A stretch of 48,736 nt of DNA from Teratosphaeria epicoccoides (GCA_021401465.1 JADDMT010000176.1:1-48736), one strand, 5' to 3'; shown: positions 11,264 to 22,553, counted from the stretch's first letter. Notes: generated from the letters alone by a model not told the origin. Numbers and translations are program-made.

Positions 11264-12343
11264 ATGTTCCCATCACCATCATGGAGACCGCCCTTCAACC
11301 CACCACGACCTCTTGGACGGCCCGGCCTCCCGCCGCCTCCACCACTTCCAAACCCTCTGAGTCCCATCAATGCCATCATGCAGCAAAACCAACAACTCGG
11401 TCTCGTCCGACGAAATAGCAGCCCTAACCAGCAGCTCCGCAACATCGCCGCACGTATCCGCGCCCAGATGAACGCGGCCAACTCCCTCAACTTCTCCAAC
11501 TCCTCCCTCTCGCTCCTCACGAAGCTCCTACCAGGCCTCGTGCGAGTCATAACGACCTACAACCTCGACATCTCCGCCGCCATCACCTCCCTCATCACAT
11601 CTCATAGCCCCCCACCCGACCTCGACCCCACCGACCTCCTTCTCGCCTACGAAACCTGCCTCTCCGCCACCAAAGCCGCGAAAAACAACTCCGAGCATCT
11701 TCTGCTCCACGGCTCCCGCGGCCTCACAACCCACCTCCGAACCACTCTCTCCAACGAGCGCGCCTTCGCGCTGAGACCGACCCGCTTGCCCGAAACCCTG
11801 CGCGCCTTCCGCGCCCTGGCAGAAGTCTCGCAGCAAACATCATCACGCTACCTCGGCGAGATCCTTTACGATTTCTTCCGGGACTACCCGCAATACTTCT
11901 TCCTCATCCACGACCCGCAAGCGCTCGCATGCTGGATCTCCGCCCTCGCGCGCCTCTACATCCCTGCCTCCTTGATCTACAACGTCGTCGAGACAGCTGT
12001 GCGCGAATGCCCTGACGTCGTCGAAGCGCTGGAAGAGCACGTCGACACGACGGCGGAGACGGACGAGGCTTTCCGGCTCGCGGTGGAGGTTGAGGAAGCG
12101 CTGAAAAGGCGGGGGAGGTTCGGGCACAGGCGACCGAGGCTGAGGAGGAGGAGTTCGACGCCGGAGTTTTGGGGACGACGGGGCTGGCGCGGGGGTGATT
12201 GGGGTAGGGCGTTGACGCCGCCGCCGCCGCCGCCACGGAGGCCGTTGACGGCGCCGCCGGATCCGAGGTTGGCGAGGCAGGCGAGGAAGGTGATGGAGGG
12301 GGCGAGGAAGTTGAGGAGGATGGCGGAGGGGAATAGTGATTGA
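11264..12343 (+). CDS. Unknown protein, proline-rich N-terminus
   Basis: A single-exon frame of 359 residues beginning at the first in-frame ATG (11264). Residues 1-36 are Pro-rich with a PPPPP run. The middle (about residues 60-275) is helical and Leu/Ala-rich, with motifs such as LLTKLLPGLVRVITTYNLD and YFFLIHDPQALACW. After about residue 275 the sequence is Arg-rich with a second Pro run. No signal peptide or convincing membrane helix is seen. I do not recognise a domain. The sustained soluble helical character over 200 residues argues for a real gene, probably a lineage-restricted fungal protein. Confidence 0.65.
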   Translation: MFPSPSWRPPFNPPRPLGRPGLPPPPPLPNPLSPINAIMQQNQQLGLVRRNSSPNQQLRNIAARIRAQMNAANSLNFSNSSLSLLTKLLPGLVRVITTYNLDISAAITSLITSHSPPPDLDPTDLLLAYETCLSATKAAKNNSEHLLLHGSRGLTTHLRTTLSNERAFALRPTRLPETLRAFRALAEVSQQTSSRYLGEILYDFFRDYPQYFFLIHDPQALACWISALARLYIPASLIYNVVETAVRECPDVVEALEEHVDTTAETDEAFRLAVEVEEALKRRGRFGHRRPRLRRRSSTPEFWGRRGWRGGDWGRALTPPPPPPRRPLTAPPDPRLARQARKVMEGARKLRRMAEGNSD

Positions 12344-13067
12344 GGGTCATATGAGCGGGGTAGATTTGCGGCGTGGCGTGTTTTAAGAACTATGACGATC
12401 GACGGTACATCAGAATCTGTCTCAGGGAGTAAAGTTGTAGATGCAGGGGTCTTGCTTTAGTCAAGACGCACGTAATTGAGATCACATTTTGGTATGGGAG
12501 CTTGTATCAACGTCACTACGGCTCAGCGGAGGGACCTCCAGGTTGGAAGCCGGTCGCTGGCGAGTCGCCCGTGTCCGGTCTGTCCAGCTTCAAGACCATT
12601 TGGGTAGTCGGGACAGGTCACGACTGTGATCTGAGCCCTTTGATGGCTGAGGACAGTCTGGTGAAGCGTGCGAGCCGTAACAAAGAATCTATGGCTCTTG
12701 CACGGTGCTAAGGGCAGTCCATGTGGCCGTGGGAGAATTCTTTCAACGCTCGATGTATGCACGCATGGACGTGCACACGTGCATGCTGATGTACATCACA
12801 TGATGCAGCGTGCTCATGCTTACTACATCGTGTATTGATGGAGAAACATTCCTCTCATGATTGGCCAAACGTCACAGTGCCTAGGTAGCAAGCAACGGGA
12901 CGCACGTCACGCTTCCACCACACAAATAGCATTCACATTAAACGTCATAGCCTTGCCTGGATATCCTCCATGAGGGTTCGACCACTGCCGCCCGACTTCG
13001 CTGACCCACAGCATATCTCTCCCTGTTCCCGTAGCTAATCTTCAACCTCAGCACAACCACATCCACA
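12344..13067. other. Intergenic, no gene seen
   Basis: This separates the unknown protein from the MAPEG gene on the same strand. It includes an 18-bp alternating purine-pyrimidine tract at 12769-12786. GGTTCGA at 12975 resembles a tRNA B box but has no partner A box. Confidence 0.55.
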
Positions 13068-13692
13068 ATGGCAGCATCCCTGATTGACGCCACGAGGAAC
13101 TACGTATGGACCAAGACCGCCAGCACATCACCCAGACCCGCTGATAATCGTGTAATGTCTTGCAGTCCCTCTACAGCATCCCGGCTGCATGGGTCCTGAG
13201 CATTGCTCCCCATTTCTACGCTGCAAGCCTTGGAAAGTTCGATAACAAGAACCCACGAACTTACACCAAGACCACCGGGGCCGACCAGAGCATTGACAAA
13301 GGTGTGTTCTGTCCCCCATCGCCAACGCGGCAAATATTGACAGCTTCGTAGCAACAAAGGCCACCATCATTCGTGCTGAAGGCGCGCAGCAAAACGGTTT
13401 CGAGAATCTTGGGCTCTTTGCTGCTGCGGTAGTGATTGGAAATGTTGCGAAGCTCGACAACTGGACCCTCAATGTTCTTTCCGCTGGTTACTTGGCTAGC
13501 CGTGTAGCGTATAATTTGTGTTACATTAACAACACCACGGATGCCGTTGGTAAGGGGATGGGGCCACACGCACACGATCACACGCTGACTTTTGTTCCAG
13601 CCAACGTCAGATCCCTCTCTTTCTTGGCCGGGGTTGGCATCATCTGGACGTTCTTCATCAAGAGCGGCAACGTCTTGAAACACAGCTTGTAG
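13068..13692 (+). CDS. MAPEG-family membrane protein
   Basis: Four exons: 13068-13103, 13166-13301, 13352-13549 and 13601-13692, giving 153 residues. Donors are GTATGG, GTGTGT and GTAAGG; acceptors are TTGCAG, TCGTAG and TTCCAG; all junction phases agree. MAPEG proteins (membrane-associated proteins in eicosanoid and glutathione metabolism) are about 150 residues with four membrane helices. Family features here are the R65-A-E-x-A-x-x-N-x-x-E75-N segment after the first helix and ASRVAYNLCYI in the third-helix region. Hydrophobic stretches fit four helices. Members are often glutathione-dependent transferases or peroxidases of the endoplasmic reticulum; the specific activity cannot be told. 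The start sits in a good context (CCACAATGGC). Confidence 0.88.
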
Positions 13693-15579
13693 TTCATCCG
13701 ATTGCGGAGGTACTTGTAGAAGGCCTCTCCTCACGCTACGACGCTCTGGCCGACGATAATCTCAAGCATATAGCTATAGATACAGGAACATCGAAATCTC
13801 GAAGCCATGCCGAGCGGTAATCTCAAGGCCAGTCCAAAATATCGATGGCAAGATTGCTCCTTGTCGACGCCGCAGTGGCTTTTTTGTAGCCGCACAGCCT
13901 GTGAAGCTGCGATCAGCTCCCTTACACAGGCGCTCGAGCACAGCATGTTTCACAGCCACGAGCCTCGATGACAAAGGCATCGACCTGACAGTGCATTCGA
14001 GTCAGGAATCCTTGTGCCCGCTGCGGCTATGCTTCTGGCCCGTTGATCACCATCCATCACTGGCAAAACAGTCTCGATGAAGTCCTATCCCTATTGACTA
14101 CTCGTCCGCGACGAGCATTGCTATACCACGGTGACAAACGTGTACGAAGTACTAAATTACCTCGAGTCGTCCTAGGAAAGTCAAGCATGAACAAAATTTC
14201 AACTTGGTCAAGGCACATTCATTCAAATGAACCGCAACACAACTTTACGCCCAGTAGGGCTTTTTCCCGGTAGGCAACGCCAACGCCTGCAACACCTACT
14301 CTCACGACAACGTATGGCGTACGCAGGGTGCATGGCCATTACGGGGCACCAGAATCCATGTGGTCGGCGGAAAGATCGCAGGCCTTGAACTCTCCAGTCT
14401 TACGCGAGGGTCCAATTCCATGAAATCCAAGGGTGTGTCCTGACACAGCAAGTGGTATGAGCAGGGCTGACAGCAACTCATGATAGATGGATCCACCACA
14501 AGCTGCTTGGGGCTTCCGGGGCGCCCCGAGGGAAGAGCGCAGTTGGTACCCCAACAGCCGGGTTTGGATTGACGACTCCGCGCGATGCCCGGCTGTCAAT
14601 TCTAAGGATTGGCTGCCTGATGAGCAGTGGGCTTTCGACGGTGATACTTACCAGCTTCTTGAAAGAGGAGGCCGTATCTCGCGCGGTTGGTATGGAGCAG
14701 ATCGGTAGCGCGGGCCGACAATGCTCCAAATCTTGGTGCACGTTCTGTGAGACTCGATGCTTGACGATCTGAGCACTTGAGCATTTCTGCAGGCTTGCGA
14801 TTGCTCTGGAGGTTGCTTTTCACAGAGCATGACGTATGGGTTTACAATTCCTTGGCGGCTTTCCCACTGGTCTTGCATAGAACGGAGCGGCTGCGAGTCT
14901 CGACAGATCAATCGATCCACTGGCTCTTCCGCGGCCGTGCTGGGAGTCCCACGAAGCCATACCTGTGTTCCATGCCACGGCACCGGACCCGCAGGCATTC
15001 AATCAGTCATTCAGTAATGTGGGCAGTCTGTATGTCATCAACAATCGAAGACGGTCATCCCAGCCCATGGATTGCGGGCGACGGACGGATTATGCACGTA
15101 CATGGCATACATTCGCCTGTATTCTTACATGATCTGCTCGATCGTGCTCGCATTGGCCAGTGCTTCCTGGCGACTTGATCCGCATAGTCCTGGTAGACCT
15201 GTGATGCTCATGCACTACGCTGAGTGACGCAAAAGCCTGACACGTGAGTCTCACACTTCACATGCTAGCCACCGACAGCAGCTTGTTCGGGCCGGATGTT
15301 TGTAGTCAGACGCTTGCCAGATCTGTTCGGAAAAAGGTGACCTGACGATCCCAAAAGAATGCATCGAATGGCTTTGTTTGTGTTGCTTGGCCCGCGCACA
15401 ATGCTGCTCATGCCCAGAAAGATACAGAACAATTTCTTGACATCTTGACGTTTGCTGTGACAAGCGCTTCATGTGAATCCCGATCTGCCCTCTGTCGTTG
15501 AGCACAGCTTTATTGTGCAGGCTGCCGCCTCTTCACATGCTGTTTAGGAACATATCCACATTGTGCAAGCCTCTGCACG
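13693..15579. other. Intergenic, no gene seen
   Basis: Nearly 1.9 kb with only short, mutually overlapping frames of no protein-like character on either strand. The right end is the upstream region of the gene at 15748. Confidence 0.5.
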
Positions 15580-15586
15580 TATAAAA
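15580..15586 (+). promoter_or_regulatory. TATA box (TATAAAA)
   Basis: A consensus TATAAAA sits 168 bp upstream of the ATG at 15748. Transcription would be expected to begin near 15610, which excludes the in-frame ATG at 15601 as the start and favours 15748. Confidence 0.65.
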
Positions 15587-15747
15587 ACGCCAGTCCTTCC
15601 ATGTTTCTGATATTTCCTTCGTCACCTTCTACACTACAAACAACTCTGCATCGAACGAGTTGTGCACTATCATCAACGCCCAAGTCCATTCTACAACCAA
15701 CAAGGCACTCCCGACATCACTTCATACCATCGATCGATCAAGCTATC

Positions 15748-16512
15748 ATGGGCAACAAGAACTTTCGTGTGCCCGCGGCCAGCAAGGCAACCTCCATCAA
15801 GGCTCCAGCGGCGGCTGGGCGCACCACCGCGGCTCACCCTCAAGCGCCTGCGGTGAAGAGGTTCATCAAGGTCAACATCTGCCACCATGATGGCAGCATC
15901 ATCATGCGCGGCGTCGACATTACGGCGCTACGCCGCTACAGCAAGGAGGCAAGATCGCAGCTGCCTCCCAACAACACCACCACCGTGCCCTCTGAGGCGA
16001 CTGTCGACTTCAAGCTGCCCGAGTATATTGGGTACTCGATGGTGACCGATGAGGCCGTACTCACAGTCACCAAGTCCTTGATGCAACACAGGCGCGACAA
16101 GGCCATTCCTCGCCTCCCCAAGGAGAGTCTCGACGGCGAGGGCCTTGCGCACCTCATCAACGTATACGCACTGTTCCGTGCCGTGGGCGTACCGTTCTCC
16201 CTTTTCCCGCTGGAAAAGCAGATTTGTCGCATGATTCGCGAACGCCCGATTACGGCACCTGAGCTGGCGGCCTGCTGGCAGCTTCTCGATGATTCGCACG
16301 AGCGCATCATCTCCACAGCCGTCCAGTCCTTGACGTTCTTCTACCTGAAGAACAAGATCGACGAGGATGAGAACAAGGCAATCGAGGCGTATTGCTCCCA
16401 CGAAAAGGAGCTCATGGGCCTCTTCAATTTCGAAATGTCACGCCAGCTGGATCTGAGGCGCCACAGGAGGCGTGAAGCTAAGGGCAAGGCACCGCAGGAG
16501 ATCGATTGGTAA
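15748..16512 (+). CDS. Unknown fungal protein, possibly BTB-like
   Basis: 254 residues from the ATG in TATCATGGGC. The frame extends upstream to 15601, but the TATA box at 15580 places that part in or before the 5' UTR. Residues 1-40 are Ala/Pro/Lys-rich and disordered. Then comes a compact sequence with VDITALRRYSKEAR, FKLPEYIGYSMVTDE and a leucine-rich helical middle (HLINVYALFRAVGVPFSLF). The C-terminus is basic. The arrangement resembles fungal proteins with a diverged BTB-like fold, but no diagnostic motif settles this. No signal peptide; probably cytoplasmic or nuclear. Confidence 0.72.
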   Translation: MGNKNFRVPAASKATSIKAPAAAGRTTAAHPQAPAVKRFIKVNICHHDGSIIMRGVDITALRRYSKEARSQLPPNNTTTVPSEATVDFKLPEYIGYSMVTDEAVLTVTKSLMQHRRDKAIPRLPKESLDGEGLAHLINVYALFRAVGVPFSLFPLEKQICRMIRERPITAPELAACWQLLDDSHERIISTAVQSLTFFYLKNKIDEDENKAIEAYCSHEKELMGLFNFEMSRQLDLRRHRRREAKGKAPQEIDW

Positions 16513-16862
16513 GTGGGCTGTCGAGATCGATGGGGTGGGTATTTGATCCCCTTTGAAGGCCGTTGGCGAGTGCCGATGGCGGTTGATAGGGTTGATTGCG
16601 GATAATGGGTTGACGGCGTTGATGGGTCTAGGCTGGTCAATTTTCCCCATCATTCAGCAAGCATGGTTTAGCATTTGGCATTGAGAATTTCTGTATCATA
16701 TCATTCAGAACCTGAGATTCCTTCCCAATTGTGACAGCGCCACACATGCCCATTGACTTATCAGGGTAATTAATGCATTACGTACCGTTCCGAATCGACT
16801 GGCTAACATGGTGACGATTGATCAAAAGCCCAGTTAGGAGACGTGCAATCGTACCCAGGACA
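16513..16862. other. Intergenic between convergent genes
   Basis: 350 bp between two 3' ends. It should hold both 3' UTRs; no other feature was seen. Confidence 0.6.
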
Positions 16863-17915
16863 TCACGGCAGCCGAGCCTCTGGCGCGGCGAGTCGCTCGT
16901 GATACCCGTCGCCTCCACAAATCCTTTCATGATACGTGCTCTCTTCTGCATGATGCTTTCGCAGGAACCTTAATCTCTCGTCACGGTCCCACGGCGCAAG
17001 CAGCTGATCGCGGATCTTCCTACCCCATTCCCTCTCTTCGTCTGGAGTCAGACCATGCTTGTGAATCAACGCATTTGAGGTATGAAAGTGAGTATGCCTG
17101 TCCTCAATACGGATCGTGACCCCTTCCAAAGGCAAGTAAGCAAAGTTGAGAAGGCCGCGAGCCCAGTGCGCTAATTTCCAACCGGTTTGGATGCTGGTCC
17201 TCAGGTGTCGCACATTGTAGAATTGCAAGGCGAGGGATGCGTGAAGACGCTTCAGACCAGTGAACGCTCTGGCGACTGCAAGACCTCTAGATTCCTCTCC
17301 GTGGAAAAGGTAGTCGCCTCCAGATCCCATACGCATGCCGAGCCGGAGGTCTCTGATGAGTGAGACGCTGCTCGCAGGCATGCGAGTAGCGAAAGCGTGG
17401 AGGGCTCCTTCGTCTCGAAAAGAGAAGACGTTGTTTCTGTAGACATCCGTGCGCAGCTCATCGTACGTTTGTCGACAGACAAAAAGAAGTGCATATGGCC
17501 AAGGTGATTCTGGATCCCAGCCCTGCTTGGAAGCCGAGCGATGTTGGTGAAATCCGTACAAGCACGCGGAGTGGCGATTTTCGTAACCAGCAAAGTAGCC
17601 CGGGCCACTCTCGATCCAGTTGATCGCATCTGTGTTGTCCTGCTCGTCCTCGATAACGCAGAGCTTCCGCGTAAAGCCTTTGCCTTTCTTGGATACCAAT
17701 TCATCTATCCCGCTAACGCCTGTGTACGAATCACCTTGGTATAGTATGTGAACGTTGGCCCAGGGCATCGCATAACGGTAGATATGGTCTCTCAATTCCG
17801 TTGGTATGGTCAGAAATGATGCTTTGACATGGACATCTTGGCGGGCATGCTTTATGTCGCATGTATCACGGTCCCCAGTAGCACATCGCGATCGTTTGAT
17901 ACCACGTTCCGCCAT
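16863..17915 (-). CDS. F-box-like fungal protein
   Basis: A single exon of 350 residues. Residues 35-50 read LTIPTELRDHIYRYAM, the start of the F-box-like module found in many Pezizomycotina hypothetical proteins (hydrophobic-x-LP-x-E-(L/I)-R-x-x-I-Y). The remainder has the usual layout: an ALLFVCRQTYDELRTDVYRNNVF segment (conserved CRQ-x-Y-x-E), then a region about distances and loci ending in a His/Arg-rich tail. F-box proteins link substrates to SCF ubiquitin ligases through Skp1, but for this subfamily a role in ubiquitination is unproven. The start lies immediately after the disordered basic leader MAERGIKRSR. Confidence 0.72.
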   Translation of the reverse strand: MAERGIKRSRCATGDRDTCDIKHARQDVHVKASFLTIPTELRDHIYRYAMPWANVHILYQGDSYTGVSGIDELVSKKGKGFTRKLCVIEDEQDNTDAINWIESGPGYFAGYENRHSACLYGFHQHRSASKQGWDPESPWPYALLFVCRQTYDELRTDVYRNNVFSFRDEGALHAFATRMPASSVSLIRDLRLGMRMGSGGDYLFHGEESRGLAVARAFTGLKRLHASLALQFYNVRHLRTSIQTGWKLAHWARGLLNFAYLPLEGVTIRIEDRHTHFHTSNALIHKHGLTPDEEREWGRKIRDQLLAPWDRDERLRFLRKHHAEESTYHERICGGDGYHERLAAPEARLP

Positions 17916-17998
17916 CAGGTTCGACTTGGTGCGTGGAGGATGTTGATATCAGAAGTTAGGCAAATAATTGGAAGCTTCGGTGATGTTCGTGTCGTGGA

Positions 17999-18030
17999 GG
18001 CCTAGACGTGTCCAGGCCTAGACGTGTCCA
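17999..18030 (+). repeat. 16-bp direct repeat
   Basis: Two adjacent copies of GGCCTAGACGTGTCCA lie upstream of the F-box-like gene. Confidence 0.85.
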
Positions 18031-18273
18031 AGCCAAGACGCATCAATCAGAAACATCCTTACACTGTCCAGTTCCTAGCAAGATGAGCGCGATCATCATA
18101 TCATGCATGAACCATGATGTTCTAGATTGCTCAAAAGGTATCCCGACTCCGAAAGATTTGTGCTTCTCCCGGAGACGACAGGCTCGAAAGCAATGAAACA
18201 TTCGGCCAGCGGGAATGGTGCCCTGTGACAATGCGTGGCAGTGCTTGGTGCTCAACGATTCCATCAGTCGTCA

Positions 18274-18295
18274 ATCAACCGATTGACTGGTTGAT
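18274..18295. repeat. Perfect inverted repeat, 7-bp arms
   Basis: ATCAACC and GGTTGAT flank an 8-bp GATTGACT spacer. It may be a protein-binding dyad or incidental. Confidence 0.6.
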
Positions 18296-18496
18296 ATGCC
18301 AACTGCTCTTTGACAGGCCTGACTGCTGACTAGTAGGATACATGTCATAACTTATTGCCACGGTCGACTGGACTAAAGATGCTGCTGACTGCTTGCAATG
18401 TCAGAATTTGCGCCTTGTGTGGGAATGCTTGCCATCATCCGGTCGAATGGTTAGTTGACTGGAGAGATCACTGTTGATACTTTTAGCTGATTGTGT

Positions 18497-20096
18497 CTAG
18501 GCAGCCTTCTGTTTCAGCCGATGGAAGAAGCCGCCCTTGTCCTGATCCTTCCCCTTCGCGTCCGGAGGTCGCCGTCTCGTACGATCTTCCGAGGCTCTCA
18601 ACGGCTGCATCTGGTCCATGCTACGGCCACCCGCCGCATTACCATTACTACCATTCAATCTCGTCTCTTCTCCTCCCGGCGACGGGGGGTTGCTATGATA
18701 CATTGGATCCGGTGGCGCATGCGGCTGTGCCCAAGCCCCACCACTATGTGCAACCCTTTGGACATAACTGTCCGGCGGTGGTGTGATGCTACGCACTTTC
18801 CTAACTTTGGGAACACCGGATGCAGCTTGAGGTTTTAGACCTGGGTGGTCAGGCGAAGCATCACGGAACCGCCGCTGAGGTTGGTGGACAGGAGTGTCGT
18901 CGGTGACGCCCCAAACCCGCTCTTCGCTACGAGGTCGTGCCCTTTCTTTCTGAAGCCGTGAACTAATGGAGGCGTGGCTCACTTGACCGTGTTGTTGCCT
19001 TGGGTGTTTCTCCTGCCTATAGAGAGGTGAGAGGGAGGACTGATTCTGCGCGCGAGGCGCACGGTCTGGTCGTGCGGTGGTAGTGGATGGATTCGCAGAT
19101 CGAGAGCGTCGTGGTGCAGCGTATCTTTCAGCTTGTCTGTAGTACGGTAGTCAGCTCGCCGGCCGAGAGCAGGGACGTGGTCCTCGGTTCCAGTGAGGCT
19201 TGCAAAATTTTGGACCGGCATGCTGAGACACTCACCGCCTGTCAAACTCATCAGAAGTCGGCTCAAGCTTTTTGCCGACCGCATGTATGCCTACAGCAAA
19301 TGCCTCAAGTCCTTTGAGCATACTTTTCGCTTCTGGCGCCGCGAGCCTGCCAGCTGCTTTGAGCTCTTCTAGAGCCTCCCATCGAGCGCCAGCCGGTGCA
19401 GCGTTGGGTGCGCCGGCCTCATAAGCGCCATTTGCATGGTCGACGCTCCTCGGTTCCACCGATGCCGTCGTAGCCAGCGGCACTGCCTCTGGGACCGAAA
19501 TAGGTGGAGACTCAGCTCTCCCATAGTTATTATCGTTCTCGTAGCCGGCCTGCCGACTTGGATAGCTGAAATTATGACCCCGTCTTGGCGAGACCGGACG
19601 GTCGTTTTGTCACATCATTGCTCACAGGCTGCTATCCTGCCGGGACATGATGACCATTTTTGCTCGCAAGCACTGGTGGCTGCTCTTGCTCGGGAGTTGG
19701 ATACTCCGAGTGAGAGGATTGCGAATTCTGCGTCTGGGAGCCAGACGTTGTAGAACGATTGCTCGTTGTACCAGGAAAGTACGAGCCGTCACTGCTCGAC
19801 GTGGCCTGGCTGCTAGGCGGGGCAGGAGAGACACCGAGTCCGCGTCCTTTTCTCGTCCGAGTCGTCGTCGTGGTAGTGGTGGTGGCGGTCACTACGGTGA
19901 CTACCTCACCTGTATCATCGTCCAAAATTTCACCCGTGTCTTGGTTCAGGGCAAGATTGCGATCACTGCTTACACCTTCGACCTGTCCATGGTTGGCGAC
20001 TGGTACGAGTTCCGGTCGTGCAGCGCTTTCCTTTCTGCCGGAAAACGGGCTCCCGTGCTGCAAGCCGCCGTACGCGGAGTCAAGACCAGACGCCAT
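18497..20096 (-). CDS. Unknown three-exon protein with an apparent one-base frame disruption
   Basis: Best model: exon 1 20096-19626, exon 2 19565-19236, exon 3 19136-18497. The second intron is excellent (donor GTGAGT, branch GCTGACT, acceptor CTACAG) and joins FDR to QAERY in phase 2. The first intron has a good donor (GTGAGC at 19625) and acceptor (TTTCAG), but the coding frame of exon 1 hits TAG just before the donor. Dropping one A from the five-A run (plus 19657-19661) makes all three exons one frame of 480 codons. Exon 1 is Ser/Thr-rich with an eight-threonine run. Exon 2 has a helical patch (ALEELKAAGRLAAPEAKSML). Exon 3 is Arg/Pro-rich and ends GGFFHRLKQKAA. No family recognised. The defect may be a sequencing error, a real mutation or different splicing. 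Confidence 0.6.
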
Positions 20097-20637
20097 GGAT
20101 CGCGGATTGCTGCCAAGATGAAGAAACAGAATAAGATTCGAGAGGGTATCAGACAGGTGAGGGTGTAACAGGTATGGAAAATACTGTACCTTGCAGTAGC
20201 CGCGTTTCCGGCGGGATCTGATGACGCTGCTGGACCAAGAAGCCTCAGCGACGTGGGACGAGCAGCCGAAATGTTGCACACACGGAACATCAATGTTGCA
20301 CCGCCGACGTGAGTGTAGTCTTCAATCATGTTGAGTGATTCCTTGGACCGACCAAGCAGTCAACCGCGTGTCAATATTCCAACCTCACACTCAAGGGCGT
20401 CATCGGTCAATCTCATCATATCGACCTCCGTGGAGCAGGCAGCTAGCAGTCAACCTTGTCAGGAAGCAGTCAGCCATGTCAACCAGTCAACCGCTTGAGT
20501 GAGTGATAGAATCAATGTGCAGAGATTGATCACCACAACGCCGTCAAGTGCGTGTTGAGCCTGCACGCACCAGTCTCTGCCTATTCCATGACCCCGTTCT
20601 CCCGCCACGAACCGAACCAGCGTGATATCAACTAGGC
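20097..20637. other. Intergenic, GTCAACC-rich
   Basis: Between the unknown gene's 5' end and the phosphate transporter's 3' end. Several AGTCAACC/GTCAACC words occur at 20350-20500. No gene seen. Confidence 0.55.
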
Positions 20638-22553
20638 CTAGGTGCCGAAATGCGGCGCGTTGAGGAAAAGACCCATCAAGCAGCCCGCCAGAGTGCCAGC
20701 CACGGGGATCGTCATGATCCAAGAAAACACCAACAGACCAACTCGCTGCCAGTTGACGGCCTTGAGCGTACCATTGCAGAGACCGACGCCAACAGTCGCG
20801 CCAGTGATGCACATGGACGTGGACACAGGGAGCTTGTATTGCGAGAAAATGAGGATCGTGATGGCGGCGCCCAATTCCATGGAGGAACCTGCAGATCGCA
20901 GTCAGTGGTCAGTCATTGCATGGTACCGACCATTTTGCTGAGACATACCTCTGCTCGGCGAATGGTAAGTGATCTTGTTACCCATGACTTTCATAATATT
21001 ATAGCCGTAAGTGCAAAGACCGGCGGAAATGGTCAAGGCCATGACTGCAAGCTGCCAGACAGGCACCGCCTGCTTGGACTGAGATGCAGTGCCTGTGGAC
21101 CAGCAGTGGTAGATGACAGCCCACGGGCCAACAGAGTTGCCGATATCGTTAGCGCCGTGCGCAAAGGAAGCAGTACAGGCAGTAATGATTTGGACGAAGC
21201 TGAACGTGTGCTCAGACTCGTTGGGGTACTTCTCGGCCGCATCGTAGACGCGCTTCATACGGTCACCGTCGGGAGTGCCGTGGGTTCCAGTTTGGGCGGC
21301 ATGGATGTCGTAGTGGACACCGTAGAGCAGGCCGACCACGACCATGGCTGGAATACGCTTGGCAAAGGTTTTGACGTTGTGCCACTCATAGACTTCACCA
21401 GGGCCCATCGGGTTGTCGTGCAGGAGGCGCATGGCCCATCCAAGTGGTCCTCTGTTCTTTCTCAACTTGGCGTGGAGCCTCTCGTCACCCAACTTTCTGA
21501 TCTCTTTTTGCGTCAATTGTCTGCTCTCGTGTATGGCGATAGCCTTCTCATTCTCCACGCTATCCTTGTCGTAGTGCAGGGTCTCTTCAGTTGATGGTGC
21601 CGGCGAGATCTCGTCTGGATCCTCCTGAACGACCGCGTAGTTGCGCACTTGCGCCTCGTGCAGTTGGGCGTCTGGTGGAGGCTGGCGCTTGAAAAGAGCT
21701 GGACCCTGGAAGACATGGTACCAGCGAACGGTGTAGTCTTTCTTGATCACTACAGCGTGGACCCAAGGCACGAAGAACAGAAAAGCGAGCCCAGCAAGAC
21801 CGAAGCCAGCGCCCAGTGTCACGGCAATGATGAAAGAGGGAGGCTTCTTGTTGAGTTTCAAATTTGGCGAGCCCTTGTAGACAATGGACAACGTGCAGAC
21901 CGTGCCGGCAATGAGGAAAAAGAACGGAGAGGTCCAAACTGCCCACGGAGTTGGGTTTCTGCGCATGTGGACAATGACCTTGATGAGCATGAAGACGACC
22001 GCACCAAATCCCGCCGCTGCGGTCGGAGCCATGAAGAGACCAGCAAAGATGGCGCCGAGTCCCTTGCCTTTGTTCCAGCCCCACTGGACGTGAGAAGCTC
22101 CCACAGTCGCGACACCGACACCGGCGATGGCGGAGATCAAGGAGTAGGTGGACGAGACGTGCGTTGAGTGCTTGGTACACCACATGACCCAGGACGCTGC
22201 GGCAGCGATGGCACAGGTAAATGCAAGCATCTGGACCCCAGCGTTGCCCTGGAATGCCTTGGTGGGGATGATGCCGTTCTTGATCGTGTCGGCGGTGCGG
22301 GCACCGACAAGGACGGCGCCCAGCATTTCGAAAATGGTACCGAGGACCATAGCCCAGCGGTAGCTGATCGAGCGAGAGGAAACACTCGTGGCCCAGGCAT
22401 TGGCGACATCGTCTGGGAAGGAAACATCAGCAAATGTGCAACCCGTTACTCATGTTGTCGGTGGCCCGTACTTGCACCGTTGTTATAGGCATCCAGAAGC
22501 GAGAATAAGGTGCCAATGGCGAAGACGTAGTCGTACTGGTGAAGAACCGCCAT
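20638..22553 (-). CDS. PHO89: Sodium/phosphate symporter, PHO89 / Neurospora PHO-4 type (PiT family)
   Basis: Three exons, 22553-22472, 22412-20949 and 20888-20638, give 598 residues. The introns are 59 bp (GTACGG...CCCAG) and 60 bp (GTATGT...TGCAG), both phase 1. PiT transporters carry two inverted signature repeats: here GANDVANAWATS near residue 26, split by intron 1, and HGANDIGNSVGPWA in the C-terminal half. About 6-7 helices precede a large hydrophilic loop (about residues 280-420) and further helices follow. The C-terminus (VAGTLAGCLMGLF) is typical. Length matches PHO89 (about 574-600). The predicted role is high-affinity cation-coupled phosphate uptake at the plasma membrane. Such genes are usually phosphate-starvation-regulated, but I identified no clear regulator site upstream. 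Confidence 0.95.

Larger units (their letters stand above)
17916..18496. other. Intergenic with short repeats
   Basis: It contains a 16-bp direct repeat at 17999 and a small perfect hairpin at 18274. Repeated TTGACT/GTCAA words cluster between about 18250 and 18450. No coding sequence was recognised. Confidence 0.55.

Noticed and set aside
12970..12990. GGTTCGA resembling a tRNA B box
   Set aside because: No A box upstream and the T stem does not pair.
15601..15747. In-frame upstream ATG extending the gene at 15748
   Set aside because: It lies only about 20 bp after the TATA box, before the expected transcription start.
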